NCBI RefSeq assembly: GCF_030463535.1
Contig: NC_132901.1
Coordinates: 4,596,640 to 4,660,639 of the forward strand
Length of the DNA stretch: 64,000 nt
Origin: Salminus brasiliensis
Lineage: Eukaryota > Chordata > Actinopteri > Characiformes > Bryconidae
Reading direction: 5' to 3'
In this document: in pieces, positions 49,240 through 63,935 of the stretch
Numbering within the stretch: position 1 is the stretch's first letter
Layout of the letters: every line of letters begins with the position of its first letter
Position numbers and translations under genes: made by a program
The notes under the pieces: generated by a model
Told to the model about the DNA's origin: nothing
What the model saw: only the letters and a program-made list of their open reading frames with translations
Databases searched by the model: none

Positions 49240-51165
49240 AAACACACTTACCCCCACCAAGAGATCTGATGGGGATCCAGGATGCTGTTGTGACTTTCTG
49301 CTCCAATGCTCCCTAGCCTTTGAACAGCAGCCCTCTCGCTTGTGTCAGGCCCCAGCTCCTACATATACGACAGGGGAAAAGATCTGTGGCATTCGCATTT
49401 GCACTGAGAGTAGTTGGAACTCCTCTGTATAAATGGCAGCCTTCCAGCAAGGATTGGGTGAGGAAGTCAAAGATAAGTTAGCCCCACATGATCCTCCTTC
49501 TTCTAACAAGGATCTGATAAAAGTTTCCCTCAAACTGTGAGCTGTGAGCAAACTGTGGGCAATCTGGAGACATGCGTCTAACATGTCCAGAATAATTGGG
49601 AAAAGCCAAAGTCTGTCACAGGACTGGAGACTTGTGATGGACCCCAACACATCTCATACCTTTGGGATGTTTCCTAATACTGCCATTTCCTAGGAGCCAG
49701 ACCAAGAGAAACACATCAGAGTGTTTGTAGACTCAATTTAATTGAATCCAGCCTAACTAGGACATTGGGATTGCTATTGGAATCTCTGAAACTCGACCAC
49801 TTTCATTGCACATTGGCCAACACACAGAACACAACCCCCACATTGACTGGCTAACATGGTCAGTAGCAGCCTGGCGGCCCCATTGCGGCCCCTGGAGTCC
49901 TGTTTGGTAGTCCACCCCATCCAACAAACAGCCTCCCCATCACTTCCTGGTGTCCCTGAATTATATGAAGTCCCTTCTAAATACATTGACTTGAGGGAGG
50001 TCTTTAGTAAACAGAAAGTCCAGTTTCTACCACTCACTGGTCTTTTGACTGTGCTATTAACCAGTACCAGTAGGTACCAGTACTCAGTACATGTGGCAGA
50101 CAGTTTTCCCTCTCTGCCCCAGAGGGGAAAGCCATGGAGGACAACATACACTGGCTTTAGATCATGACTGCATAGATCACCAGGGTCTAAATAATTTACA
50201 ATAAAATTACAATCAAAGACTATTACCCTCTGCCCCTCATGACCTCGCCCTTTTAATCACTGCAGCAGGCTTCAGTCTTAACCAAACAGGATCTGCACAG
50301 TGCCTTCAACCTTATTCAGGTTAGAAAAGGTGAAGAATAGAAGAAGGCATTCTTCACTCAATCAGGCTACTACAAGTACTTCATTATACCTTTTGGATTG
50401 ATGAATGTACTGGTAATCTTTCAATGATACATCAATGAGGTCTTGAGGGAGGCCCTAGATGCTTTTTGTCTACCTGGATGATATCCTCATCTACAGTCAT
50501 TCTATGGAGGAACATGTGGGTCACATTAAAAGGATTCTCCAGCTACTCCTGGAGAACCATCTCTATGTAAAGCTTGAGAGGTCCCTATTCCATGTGCCAT
50601 CCGTCTTCTTTTTTGGATTTGTGGTATTCAAAGGCCAGCTGAGCATGGATCCAGCTAATACAAAAGCAGGTGTGAACTGGCCTTGTCCCACTTCTCTTTG
50701 GCTGCTTCAACGTGTTCTGGGCTTTACTAATTCTATCTGACACTTTATTCAGAATATTTGTACAGGTGCTGTTCTGCTAACCTCCCTAACAAAGAAAACA
50801 ATTGGTTAGTTCCAATGGGCCAATGCAGCCCAGAAAGCTTTTGAAGAGCTCAAACACCACTTAGTCACAGCTCCCATGTTACAGCTTCCAGACCCTGATG
50901 TTCCTTTTAGGTAGAAGTCGATGCGTCTGATATTGGTGTTGGGGCTGTGCTGTCACACCATTCAGCACTCACCATGCACCCCTGTGCTTTCCTTTCACAC
51001 TGCCTCACACCTACAGAGCAAAACTATGGTGTCCTGGAGCTTTTGGTGGTGAAACTAGCATTGGAGGAATGGAGGCACTGGCTGGAGGGGGCTAAGCACC
51101 AGTTCTTGGTCTGGACAGATCACAAGAACGTGGCTTATGCTAAACAAGTGTCAAGTGTCTAAATC
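49240..51165 (+). mobile_element. Ty3/gypsy retrotransposon fragment
   Basis: About 49250-49650 has gag-like text (FLFQCSLAF in one frame). About 49960 has the pol lead-in YIDLREVFSK. 50459 onward has the reverse-transcriptase active box VYLDDILIYS with HIKRILQLLLENHLYVKLE. 50947-51160 is the RNase H region with [27 protein letters not shown] and VWTDHKN. Frames are broken several times. No LTR was identified, and the integrase is missing beyond 51165. It lies between genes B and C. Confidence 0.85.
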
Positions 51166-54100
51166 CCTGCCAGGCCAGTTAAACTGTAACCAGAAAGTGG
51201 TATGATTAAATCTAGATATCAAAAGTTTAACCAAAAGACAAAGACTAAGAAAACACTTTTATTCATCAGCCTTTTCATTTTCATCCAGTGCAGAACATGC
51301 AGACATATACTGCTGGCTACATACTAGTATGTCTTCTGTCATGGACTGTCTCAGTTCACAGGCTGTTTCAGTCAGTAGTGCCTCACTAGAACCCAAAGCT
51401 GACAGGAATATTAGCAGAACTTTAGGTAGCTGACAAGAAAGCTTTCGACTGAAAAGACTAGAGGCCCTGTATGTTAAGAAGCTACTTCATAGAAACAACT
51501 GTAATTTAATATCAGATCACCTGGATATTTATGATGCTGTTAAGAAATGTTTTAGCTAAGTAACAAGGTTTGACAGCTACCTAGGGAAGATAGCTTGCTA
51601 ATACCAGGCTGGTATTAGTCTAGTTTAGGACTTGTTACTCATAAACTGAAACTATACATCACTTCCAGCAAGTGTGTCTCTGTGTCTTTACAGGTCATAG
51701 CTGCTATCTGCATAGCTTGCTAGTGTCAGTTTGCTAGTTAGCAACTTTAGCAACTTTAACAGTGTTACATTACTAGCTGCACTGATATTTTTTCCTCTGA
51801 AATGAATATAGGACAATGAAAGTACTGAGAAGTGTTAGAGCAAACAAAACAACTCATGAGACAAAATGAATTAAGCTAATTTCTGGACTATTGCTTAACT
51901 ATACATTTTACAGTGTGAAGATCAGGCCATGTTGTGCTTTCTTGCTCTCTTGGCCGTGGTTGGCTGTTCGGCCATCTTTGTGGTCACTTTCTTGCAAGAA
52001 GAAGTGCTTAGGCTCTTAGTGCTTGCCTCTTGCAAGTTTTGAACTTCTATAAACGTTTTCACACATTTAATACACATTTTAGAAACAGTGGGCTACTCGT
52101 GCTGTTCTGCTCAAAAGCAAATCCAACACTCACTAAAACTTTTTCTCACAGAGCGCAAAATGAGAATATCCACAGGGATAATCAGCCCAGGTTAAGGTAT
52201 CAGATGTAGAATACTTGGAACCGGTTATAGCACAGTCTTCATCTGGATAAATACTGGGTTCCCCCGTCCCCCAGAAACTGAAACACACAATAAACAACAT
52301 CTTCACTATTTTACATCTAGATCTTGACCATGATCAGAGTTCAGTTCAGTGGTCTCTTACTCAGTGGTCAGTGCTGAGCCGTCCACCCATTTCCAGACCC
52401 CCTCTGTTTGGATGCCATCCTTGTTCAGAGGAAAGATGGAGACATGTGGGTAAGTTCTAAACACTGTTATGACGTAATGTAGGTTAAACCTCCGCCATTG
52501 TTATTGTTATTCAATCAATTACTTTTCTTACAAACTACACTGTAAAATATTTGATCTCATGATAACGTCCTTTTTCTTTTAATTTAACTCATCAAATTGA
52601 CACATTTTTGGGGGGTTGAACTACAGTTTGTAAGTCAGCTGTTCAGCTCAGTTAGTTCAGTGAAGTGGAAATTTGGAGGGAGTTACATGATCTCAACAGT
52701 GTGAGCTTTGGCTGCATCTGCAGCTCAAACAGAATGTATCCCAACTGTTTTGATTTAGGGGATAATGTTCCATATCTTTGAGTTGAACTGACTTATAATA
52801 ATGGAGTTGAGTTGATTGGATAGTATGAAATATAGACTTTTTGAGTAAAACGCAGACCTTTCCCATTGGTTCCAGGGACAATACATTTGTCTACTGCCCC
52901 CCCATGCACAACCAGTGTTTAGTCATCCCCCCCATGCTACCTTCTCCTAGGTATGCTATTATGTTCTACATAAAGATTGACAGCCTGGTCTCAGTGTTGA
53001 AGGCTTTAAAAGCAAGTTGTCATTTGCTGTACTGCCGAGTTTGAGTCTATGAGGTTTACTTATGTGTAATATTCACATTTCATCATTTCTTTCAAGAAAA
53101 TAAAAGTGAGATGTTGCTTCAAAATTGGTGTTTGCTGGATCGGTTGCCCAGACAAGGATTAAGCCTAATCCTATGTTTTACTTTCCGTTAAAAATGTCTA
53201 TTCAAACTGCTGTGTAGTCCAGGACTTTAATAGACTCATGTAGACTCCAGGATTTAATCTCTGCCTGAAACCAACCATAAATCTTACGTAAAAACATACT
53301 GTAAGCAAGTATGGGGTGATGGAGTGGACTAAAGCTTTGGTACACTACACAACTTTTAAGGTCATTTTTGCTGATTTTTACAAAAATACCTAAAGATTAT
53401 CCACTACATGACTTCAACCTGTTGCTGGACCAAACTGATCATGACTAAAAATGCGTGCCTCACGTTGCCTAAGAGATGTAAATTAGCGACCACCATTCAC
53501 ACTGACCTAAAACCAGAGAAAGGTGAAAAATGACTTTGGATGAGGTCGTGGGTGGCCATGCCTGGGTTGTGACATTATCACTGGGATGGAGGTAAGTAGC
53601 ACAACACATTGTCGATAACCAATATACAGCAATAGGTTATGTTTGGTTGGTTAAAAAAATCAAACATGGTCTGAAACGTGACCAGCAGGCCAAAAAATCT
53701 CTCTACAATGGTCATCTCAGACTGAGAGCCAACCAGGGAAATATCAGAGTAAAAACTGTGTAGTGTAACCCTAATGAGTGGGGAAGTTTAGGTGGTTTGG
53801 AGAACCAAATCACCAGATCTTAACAGTACTGAGAGCTTGTGTAGAGAAATGTGTGCAGAAGAAAACCAGAAGAAACCATTTAAGAGGAGTGGGGCTTGAG
53901 GAGGACCTACACAATTTCATGATGGGGACAATGCCTGGAATTTTAACTTTGATGTGTGCTGTAGATCTGAGAGTCAAACAGACTGGTTCTAACAAATATT
54001 CACTTACCAAGAACCAAAAGCCCCCTCAAGACTTCATCCCTCTCTAGCCTTAACTGGTCTTTCCTTGCAGTCATGCTGTCATACCTGGTCTGTAACTGGT

Positions 54101-54979
54101 CTTTCTCTACAGTCAGGTTGGTATTAATGCTCTGTAACTGTTCATTCCCTAAAGTCAGGCTATTGTAACTAGTCTGTAACTGATTTCTCTCTGTAGTCAG
54201 GTTGGTGTAACTGGTCTGTAACTGGTCTCTCTCTGCAGTCAGGTTGGTGTAATTGGTCTTTAACTGGTCTCTCTCTGCAGTCAGGTTGGTGTAACTGGTA
54301 TGTAACTGGTTTCTCTCTGCAGTCAGGTTGGTGTAACTGGTCTGTAACTGGTCTCGCTCTTTAGTCAGGTTGGTGTAACTGGTCTGTAACTGGTCTCTCT
54401 CAGCAGTCATGCTGGTGTAACTGGTGTGTAACTGGTCTCTTTCTGCAGTCAGGTTGTTGAACATGATCCACAGCAGTGTGATGACAGTCAGCAGGAGAAT
54501 ACACAGCAGCCCCAGACACACTGCAGTCAGTCTGCAGCGTCTGCTCCATGGAGCGTCTCCTCCTAGACGTGAACAGGAAAGGAAGTTTATTTTTCATTAG
54601 TAGCTAAAACTTTGTCTACAGGGACTTCTGTACAAACTGGTTGGGAAGTGTGGGCCCTAGGCTTTTTAAGGTGAAATTTCTTATAACCTACTTACACAGT
54701 TTTCTGACATTCGCCAGTGTTTTCTTACTTGGGATTTGTTCCGTTTATGAGGGCAATGGGATCCATCATCATAGAAGCAGAGCTATTCCAAGGCTACTTG
54801 AATATGTATCTGACAGGTCCACTTGCTGTATTTCCACCAGGTTGAAGGTCCATAAAGGACAAATGAGCAGCATACTGATGGATTATTTGGATGTAAGAAT
54901 ACATTATGTTCTATGTGTGTGTTCTGCTACAATGACCATGGCTGAGACAGTCAGCATTGCTGTACACTCAAGATTAATA

Positions 54980-55440
54980 CCCTTGGGAGACTACGCAGGG
55001 GTGAATCAGAGGTAAACTGATTGGAAAAAAACCCAAAATTCTGCAGTACGTGATAGTCAGCACAACTGCCCTTGCAGATGTTAGCACTCTTTTAAAAAAA
55101 TAGAGTTGTGAGAACACAGGACATAAGCGGGTACAAAAAGTAATTGGGCTAAAGGGTGAGGAGCTTTCCACAGTGATATAAGCGGACCCAACCGTGAGAC
55201 CGTAATAAAAAAAATATGCGTAGGGGTAGCCACAGCAAAATAAAGACAGTACATAAGGCCCAAACGGAGCCATCCTTTTTAGACTGCTTTGGGAGAGTGC
55301 TGGCTGTCTCAGGCTAACGCATTATTTGTAATGCCTTAGTCTTCACCTTATTTTTGTATACTTTATGCAGAAATAAAGGTTGCACTCTGCTTTTCTATTG
55401 ACTACGGTGCTGGATTCTTATTTGCACCATTTCTAAATGC
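54980..55440. other. intron 1 of gene C, insertion relative to gene A
   Basis: About 0.45 kb without a counterpart in gene A intron 1. No coding signal or inverted ends were recognised. AATAAAGGTTGCACTC at about 55372 is A-rich, as at the end of a retroposed sequence. Confidence 0.35.
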
Positions 55441-55487
55441 TTATTAGCTAATTGGGGGAATTTATAGAGAAAAAGAATCGACAATAC

Positions 55488-55847
55488 GCTATATGTCCAA
55501 ATGTTTGTGGACATCTATTGTAATGAATGCATTCAGCTACTTTAAGTTGCACCTGTTGCTGACACAGATGTGCCAATGCACACAAACAGCTTGTCCAGTG
55601 CCTGTAGAGACGTACTGTCAATAGAACTGCCAATAGTATAGAGCTGTAGAGCAGTGAAAGAACTGTGTTTTCTGAGAAATAATTGGTCACTGAATGCAAT
55701 GAAATCCTCACAGTAATGCTCAATCCACAAAGCCTTTCCCCCTGGACAGTACAGACAGTTGCTCCAACAAAAGCAGGATACACTTATTTGTTAATAACCT
55801 TGATTTCAGAAGTCCCAATACTTTTGTCCATATAGTGTAAATCTCTT
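55488..55847. mobile_element. Tc1-type MITE, copy 4, in gene C intron 1
   Basis: Ends TATATGTCCAAATGTTTGTG and CCCAATACTTTTGTCCATAT. About 360 bases, longer than the copy at the same place in gene A, which has lost an inner segment that contains TGTTGGAG/CTCCAACA words. Confidence 0.85.
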
Positions 55848-57089
55848 GCATCTTACAAAGTTCAAAATAAGGCTGATGACTAAAGTATAATCCCCATATC
55901 ACCCTGAACTATGTACAGAAAACACTGGAATTTAGTAGGAGAAGGTGAGAAGGTAACCTGACAGAGACACTACAGCAAGTGTTAATTAACAGAAAAGTGT
56001 GCTGCAGTACTGCTGTGGCTCAATGTAGTGATGGTTCATTTGTGTGGTTCTTCCCTCCATGTTCTCGTTGTCGATTAGCAGAATGTTTTTTAAAGAGCAC
56101 ATGCTGTTACTATATATTAGTGATTTGTCATATATTTTTTTTTAAATAATTCATTTTGTCTAATTTTTCCCTTAATTTACTGCCAATTAACCCACCTGTT
56201 CATAGCTCTCCCTCATGCTAGCAATGCTCCCGACACATTGAGGAGGGTAAAGGACATAACACGTGTCTCCTCCAATATAAGTGAAGCCAGCCACTGCCTC
56301 TTTACAAACTGCCACTGATGTGGCATCAGCAAGCAGCCGACATGTTCAGAGGAAAGTGTCTTAATCCAGTCTAAGACACCAGAGTATGCTGTTTACATTA
56401 CCAGATGAATAATCAGATAACAGCAAAATTATTTTTATGATCAATTATGAAATTGATCAATTTGAATTATCAAATTATTGAGCACATGTAATTGCACTCA
56501 TGTTTCAAAAGGTATAGAAATCATCATTACATTAATTTCTGCTTATATCAGCATAACAAACCCTGGGTAAAACACTGTTAATCATTTAAATCAATGAGCC
56601 AACCATTTCCCACAATACTGTTTCCTCTTAACATCTACCACCAAAGTGGATGCAAGACTGCCCATGACCGTCCAGCTTCAGTCTTAAAGCATCTCCTTGT
56701 CAGACCTCAACGATAACATTCTTTAAAAGAATTCACACTAATGTCTTCTAGAAATACAGAGAAGAGTTTCAGTCCCACCTGTGATCTTTGTTTGTGGGTC
56801 CTTCTTTATCTTGGTGTCCTCAATCTCTCTTTTGACCTTAGCGTCTGCACTTTTGTAGCTGTCCACCGCCACCTCCACCCGTTCTCCTCTGTTGATATTA
56901 TTACAGTAGATCACATCTTCAGAATTACCCTGAGACATCTTTAACCTGTCAATGATTTACTGAAGAACTGAATGTGAATGTGCCCCACTGCCTGTAAATA
57001 CCACACCACTCTGCTGGTCTGACTGGGACAGCATGGTTTAAGTAATGTGGAGCCATCAAATAGGGAAGTTCCTGTTGTGTTGCTGTCAG

Positions 57090-57099
57090 AAAAGGAAGT
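57090..57099 (-). promoter_or_regulatory. ETS-like core upstream of gene C
   Basis: AAAAGGAAGTC about 152 bases 5' of the gene C ATG, in the same flank context as gene A. Confidence 0.4.
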
Positions 57100-57339
57100 C
57101 ACCTAACCTCTAATTCCTGTGGTTAAGCTATGAGTGCAGATCCAAGCTATTGGTCATGTTAGACATCCAGTCAAAGTCAACTTTACAGTCATTGCTTCTT
57201 ACCTAAGTGCTGAGTGAGGAACCAAATAAGGTTCCTTTAGGTCACGGTGAAAAACACAGAACAGTAGACTTTAAGCACAGTATAGAGACTAGACACAGTT
57301 CAGTGGATGAAAGTGGTGAATAGGGATGAGCTAGATGAG

Positions 57340-58262
<923 letters not shown>

Positions 58263-58329
58263 AGACAAGATAAGATAATCCTTTATTAGTCCCACAGTGG
58301 GGAAATTCTCAGTGTCACAGCAGAAAGAG

Positions 58330-59650
58330 ATAGCAAGACACTCAGTTACAAAAACGTAGATAAATTAAAGTAAAGTAAAAAAGCAATAACAATACTATTT
58401 ACATTTTATTTACTGATAACTGCAATTGACTCTTAATTGCACATGTTGGGTATGTGCATATTGTATTTTTACATTGAGGGATCTCTATTCCCTGAACATG
58501 AGGGGGCACATTTGGCTTATAGAGGGTATTTACCTTATTTCACATTTGAGCACTTTGTATTGGGTGAATTGTAGGCCTCTAAGACAGCTTTTATCTTACT
58601 TCATTTGTGATACCTAATTCAACTCCCATACCTGCCCCCAACTCCCATTTCTTGGTCTGTCAGACCTCAACTTGACCTCCTTAACTTCTGTTAACTGTTC
58701 TTTTCTAATTACATTATGAAATGAGCAACCTTGATCTTTGTGCCTTTTGGAGATCTGTTTAGTGAAACCGAGGCAAGATTCTAACAAGAGCTGCAATACA
58801 TGTATATCCAGCACAGGGCACTAGTCATTAAATCCTTCATTCATTCATTAATTAGTTTATTCAGTCATTCTTTTATTATTCCTCATCATATGAAGCCAAG
58901 GATTAATCAGTTTGCCCAGTGTCTTTATTATTGTTGAATCCTGTACATTGACCTAAACCGAGGAAAGTGAGGCCAGCAAGTTCAGATGTTCGGATGTTGG
59001 TCTGGGTTCTTTTGTGAGATCCTGGATGAGTCGTCCTTTTGTGGAAAATGGCTCTCACTGTGGTTCTTAAAAGAGGCTTTGTAGCCAGTTCCAGAAGTTG
59101 TTTCAGATCTGTAATGGAATCTCTGTAGAACCTGGCTATCATGTGCTACTACCCATACAGGGCCCCATATGGGCATGTTAGCTGGGCAGATTCAACAGAT
59201 CTGGTAGTAATTATGCCTCTGTCTAGTGAAATAAACCCAACGCACCTTCTTGTGTCTTTACTCATGTTGTTTGTATCTTAGATAAAAATAAGATGCATGA
59301 TCCAACACATTATAGACTCTCATTTATAGAAGATAAAATGAATTTGGATCGAGGCAACAACAACAACAGAAATTTGTGAACAAAAGCTTAGCTAAACTCG
59401 TCAGTGGACAAGGGAACCCAGATTGGTAGGAATCAACTGAAACACAACCATCAGCTGACCACTACCGCTTTAACACAATACTGATTACCATACCAGTATT
59501 CCGTTACATCCTAGTGGAACCTTTGGTTAATTAAGGCCCTTTAAACCTAGTGTTTATAATTAAAAGCAGAGGGATGGAAATGGTCAGCTAGGATACTTTC
59601 ATATTGAAAACCTAGATGTAAACAACAGTGTATCTTAAACACTTAAACTG
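58330..59650. other. no gene; duplicate of the 41.9-43.2 kb interval
   Basis: Sequence from TTATAGAGGGTATTTACC onward follows 41975-43150 with small gaps, including the Tc1 N-terminal fragment on minus (about 58930-59110). No open gene. Confidence 0.6.
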
Positions 59651-60791
59651 TAACCAGATAATTAAGAAATATGAATAATTAGAGCTAGGTATCAAATGTT
59701 TAACCAAAAGACAAAGACTTTTAAGAGAAAACACTTTTATTCATCAGCTTTTTTCATTTTCATCCAGTGCAGAACTTATAGACACATACTGCTGGCTACA
59801 TGCTGTGGACTGTCTAAGTTTACAGGGTGTTTCAGTCAGTAGTGCCTTACTAGAACCCAAAACTGACAGAACAATTAGCAGAACTTTAGCTAGCTGACAA
59901 GAAAGCTTTCAAAATACTAGAGGCCCTGTATGCTGAGAAGCTACTTCATTAAACATTAATAATTTAATGTCAGATCACCTGGATATGTATGATACTGTTG
60001 AGGAACGTTTTTTTTAGCTAAACAACAAGGTTTGGCAGTGAAGTTACCTGCCTTTAGCTAGTGAATTTAGCTTGCTAATACCAGGCTGGTATTAGTCTAG
60101 ATTAGGCCTTGTTACTCATGGTTTTTGGGTAGCTTCTTAGTGTTAGCTTGCAATAGTTAGCCTACAAGTTAGCAACATTAGCAACTAGTTAGCAGCATTA
60201 CATTACTAGTGACATTGTTATTTTCTCATATGAAATTAATTTAGGACAGTGAAAGTAGTGTTAGAGCAAAGCAAAAAGCTTACATAAAAAAATAACGAAG
60301 ACAATTTCACTAGTTGGTGAAGCTTTTATAACTGATGCTTTTAATACATATATTTAGAAATGAAATCTGGGCTACTCGTGCTGTTCTGCTCAAAAGCAAA
60401 TCCAACACTCACTAAAACTTTCTCTCACAGAGCGCAAAATAAGAATATCCACAGGGATAATCAGCCCAGGTTAAAGTATCAGATGTAAAATATAAAGAGC
60501 CAGTTATAGCACAGTCTTCATCTGGATAAATATTGGGTTCCCCCGTCCCCCAGAAACTGAATCACACAATAATGAACATCTTCACTATTTCACATCTAGA
60601 CCTTGACCATGATCAGAGTTCAGTTCAGTGGTCTCTTACCCAGTAGTCAGTGCTGAGCCATCCACCCATTTCCAGACCCCCTCTGTTTGGATGTCCGTCA
60701 GACCAATCCAAGCTTCAGTTCTGGCGAATGTTGTCTTGATATAGTCCTGGGATAGTGGAGCACGGTATTAAAGAGATACAGGGTAAGAATG

Positions 60792-60851
<60 letters not shown>

Positions 60852-61119
60852 CTGTTCCTCTCTGCTGTTTATGATCACCAGGTCTGCTCCTTTACTGTTA
60901 CAGTCCTGTTGGCTCTGACTCCAGGTCTTCTTCATAGTTGTGATGAAGTAAAGACTGGAGTTAAAGTAACGCCATCCTTGTTCAGAGTAAAGATGGAGAC
61001 ATGGGTAAGTTTTAAATACTGTTATGAAGACTTCATATAAAGTACCAGAGCTACATAGTTGAACCTCAGTCAGTACCTTACAAATCCAACCATTTTCACA
61101 GTTTTCTTTCACTTATGTA

Positions 61120-61345
61120 CAGAATTAGGGTCAGGATGAGGGTTATGGTTTGGTTTTGGGTTGAGGTTAAGGTTAGAATTAGGGTCAGGATGAGTGTAAG
61201 GGTTTGGTTTTGGGTTGAGTTTAAGTTTAGGATTAGGGCCAGGATGAGGGTTAGGGTTTGGTTTTGGGTTGTGGTTAAGGTTGGGCTAAGAGCCAAGGTG
61301 AAGGTTAGGGTTTGGTTTTGGGTTGTGGTTAAGGTCTGATTTTGA
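61120..61345. repeat. GGTTAGGGTTTGGTTTTGGG minisatellite, gene D intron 2
   Basis: Same array as in gene B, shorter. It remains open in several frames on both strands, giving spurious repetitive frames. Confidence 0.9.
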
Positions 61346-62537
61346 GCTCTGGTCTAAGCTCTAGTGCAGTGTGTTCTGCAATGTTCTGGATGTGTTTAAA
61401 GGTTTAAACATCCAACGCCAAAAAGACGTGTGGAGTTATGCAGTGGACTAAAAAGTGAAGATGTTTAGGTGGTTTTGGAGACCCAGTCGTCATGCTGCAG
61501 TCATGCTGTCATACATGGTCTGTAACTGTTCATTCACTGAAGTCAGGCTGGTGTAACTGGTCTGTAACTGGTCTCTCTCTTTAGTCAGGTTGGTGTTACT
61601 GGTGTGTAACTGGTCTCTCTCTGCAGTCAGGTTGGTGTTACTGGTGTGTAACTGGTCTCTTTCTGCAGTCAGGTTGGTGTTACTGGTCTGTGACCGTTTT
61701 CTCTCTGCAGTCAGGTTGTTGAACTTGATCCACAGCAGTGTGATGGCAGTCAGCAGGAGAACACACAGCAGCCCCACACACACTGCAGCCAGTTTGTAGA
61801 ACCTGCTCCATCTAGCGTCTCCTCCTAGAGGTGAATGGATACAAATGCAGGTTTTCTTTGTTTTAATTTTCATTAGTAAAACTTACATTTTGAGCTCTTA
61901 GGGATTTCAGCATGTCCTACCTAATTTCAGCCCTACCCATAATACTGTGAACATTCACTAACAAGATTAGGCCACACAGCTTCCAGTACTTCTTCACAGA
62001 TTTTAAACATGGACCCAGAACCTCACTATGAGCCAGATTCATGAAACTGCAGTGCTACTAGAAGCTATTCCTAATTAAATCACTGTGCCTGTGATTATTT
62101 CCTTTCATTATCCCTGAGATGTAAGCTTTTTTATTTTAACACCTATTATTTGACTTTTAAGACCAATGATTCAATAACTTCTAATTCAGTATTAGCTATG
62201 ATACTATAAAATATTCATCATCTACTATTATTTATTCAATAACTATTCATATTTTAGTAAATACTATGAATTATGCAGTAACTACTGTGAATTATTCAGT
62301 TAGTAAACGCAAATGCAACTTTAGTTGTTTTGAGGGTGAACAGCCTGATAAAACTACAGTCTGAATTACATCCCACCATCTAAATTAGATTCCACAGTCT
62401 GAGTTAGACCCCACAGTCTAAATTAGATCCCACAATCTTCTTCTTCAGAAGGAGCCATCAGACCTCAACTAGAAGATCCTTTAAAAGAATTCACACTAAT
62501 GTTCGTCTAGAAATACAGAGAAAAGTTTCAGTCCCAC

Positions 62538-62692
62538 CTGTGTTTTGTGTTTGTAGGTCCTTCTTTATTCTGGTGTCCTCCATCCCTGTTTTGGCTTAAG
62601 GACTTTAACACTGTCTGCACTCTCGTATATATTCTTCTCCACCTCCACCTGCTCTCCTCTGTTGATATTATTATAGTAGATCACATCTCCTC
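62538..62692 (-). pseudogene. extra cytoplasmic exon 1b of gene D
   Basis: Same chimera as in gene B: it starts after GTCTAG with GAGGAGA (membrane-exon start), then reads VIYYNNINRGEQVEVEKNIY and ESADSVKVLK. It is 155 bases, one short of the 156 in B, and the missing base (AAGCC for AAGGCC) shifts it to a stop. The tyrosine module itself is intact here. Confidence 0.7.
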
Positions 62693-63710
62693 CTAGACAT
62701 AAATGGATACAAAAGCATGTTTTCTTTGGTTCAATTTTCAATACTTTTTGAGGGATTTCAGCACATTCTACCAAAAGTATTGACATTCATTACTCAGGTA
62801 GAAGTGTAGATACTAGGGTTTATAAAGACTTATAAGACTTAGAATAACAAGATTAGGCCACACAACTTCCAGGATTTCTTCACAGATTTTAAACATGGAC
62901 CCAGAACCTCACTGTGAGCCAGATTCATGAAACTGCAGTGCTACGGGAAGCTATTCCTATAAGTAACTGTGCCTGTGATTATTTCCTTTATTACCCCTAA
63001 AGTGTAAGGTTTTTTATTTTAACACCTATTATTTGACTATTAAGACCAATGATTCGACAAATATTAATTCAGTATCTACAACAATTAATATTTTGAGGAT
63101 GGTCTATAGACCATCTTCTATGAATTATAGTAAGTACTGATTTTTTAGTATCCACTATGAAGCTTTAAATAACTACTATGAATTAGTGAGTATCTATTTT
63201 GCTTGATCCAGTCATTGCAATGATCCCACAGTCTAAATTAGATCCTAAACCACTGATCTCTGATAGACATTTCCATTTCAGTCTAAAAGCATCTTCTTCA
63301 GAAGGAGCTGTCAGACCTCAACTATAAGATACTCACACTAATGTCTTCTAGAAATACAGAGAAAAGTTTCAGTCCCACCTGTGTTTTGTGTTTGCAGGTC
63401 CTCCTTTATTCTGGTGTCCTCCATCTCTCTTTTGGCCTCAAGGCCTTTAACACTGTCTGCATTCTCATATATATGCTTCGCCACCTCCACATGTTCTCCT
63501 CTGTTGATATTATTACAGTAGATCACATCTTCAGAATTACCCTTAGACATCTTTAAAACATCTATAAAATACTTTTTAAAACACAGAAATTAGTGGGTAT
63601 GTGCCCCTCTGCCTGTAAATACCACACCACTCTGCTGGTCTGACTGGGACAGCGTGGTTTAAGTAATGTGGAGCCATCAAATAGGGAAGTCCCTGTTGTG
63701 ATGCTGTTGG

Positions 63711-63720
63711 AAAAGGAAGT
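63711..63720 (-). promoter_or_regulatory. ETS-like core upstream of gene D
   Basis: AAAAGGAAGT, about 160 bases 5' of the gene D ATG. Confidence 0.4.
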
Positions 63721-63935
63721 TACCTAACCCATAATTACTGTGGTTAAGCTGTGAGTGCAGATCCAAGCCATGGGCCATGTTAGACACCTACAGTCAAAGT
63801 CAACTTTACGGTCACCGCTTCTCACCAAAGAAGTGCTGAGTGAGGAACCAAATAAGGTTCCTTCAGGTCACGGTGAGAAACACAGCACAGTAGACTTTAA
63901 GCACAAGATGAAGTGATGAACAGGGATGAGATAGA

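Larger units (their letters stand above)
52133..56938 (-). pseudogene. C-type lectin gene C, broken
   Basis: Exons on minus: 56779-56938 (exon 1: MSQGNSEDVIYCNNINRGER, VDSYKSA), 54008-54562 (membrane/stalk, 555 bases, ten repeats), a fused remnant 52361-about 52420, and 52133-52277 (exon 5). The fusion joins the 5' start of exon 3 (CATCCTTGTTC side) to the middle of exon 4 at about 52413. This removes most of both exons and intron 3 and throws exon 4 out of frame. Exon 5 keeps the four-cysteine layout but has EPS instead of EPN (GTGEPSIYPDEDCAITG). Exons 1 and 2 are intact and very like gene A, so only a membrane-stalk product is possible. Confidence 0.85.
60412..63550 (-). pseudogene. C-type lectin gene D, stalk exon truncated
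   Basis: Exons on minus: 63379-63550 (exon 1: MSKGNSEDVIYCNNINRGEH, KHIYENA), 62538-62692 (exon 1b, frameshifted), 61490-61824 (membrane plus about five stalk repeats), 60852-60976 (exon 3), 60640-60746 (exon 4) and 60412-60556 (exon 5). Exons 3-5 are open, with [19 protein letters not shown] and GTGEPNIYPDEDCAITG (EPN kept). The stalk exon lost its 3' end and donor: after MYDSMTAA it runs into a TGA and then intron sequence. A lectin domain cannot be joined to the membrane part as read, unless a cryptic donor is used. It resembles B in exon 1, exon 1b and introns. Confidence 0.82.

Noticed and set aside
55448-55783. Minus-strand 111-codon frame
   Set aside because: Lies wholly inside the Tc1-type MITE.
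61096-61339. Open frames on both strands with TLTLILTL / RVRMRVRV repeats
   Set aside because: Products of the GGTTAGGG-type minisatellite, which lacks stops in several frames; no start context or splice sites.
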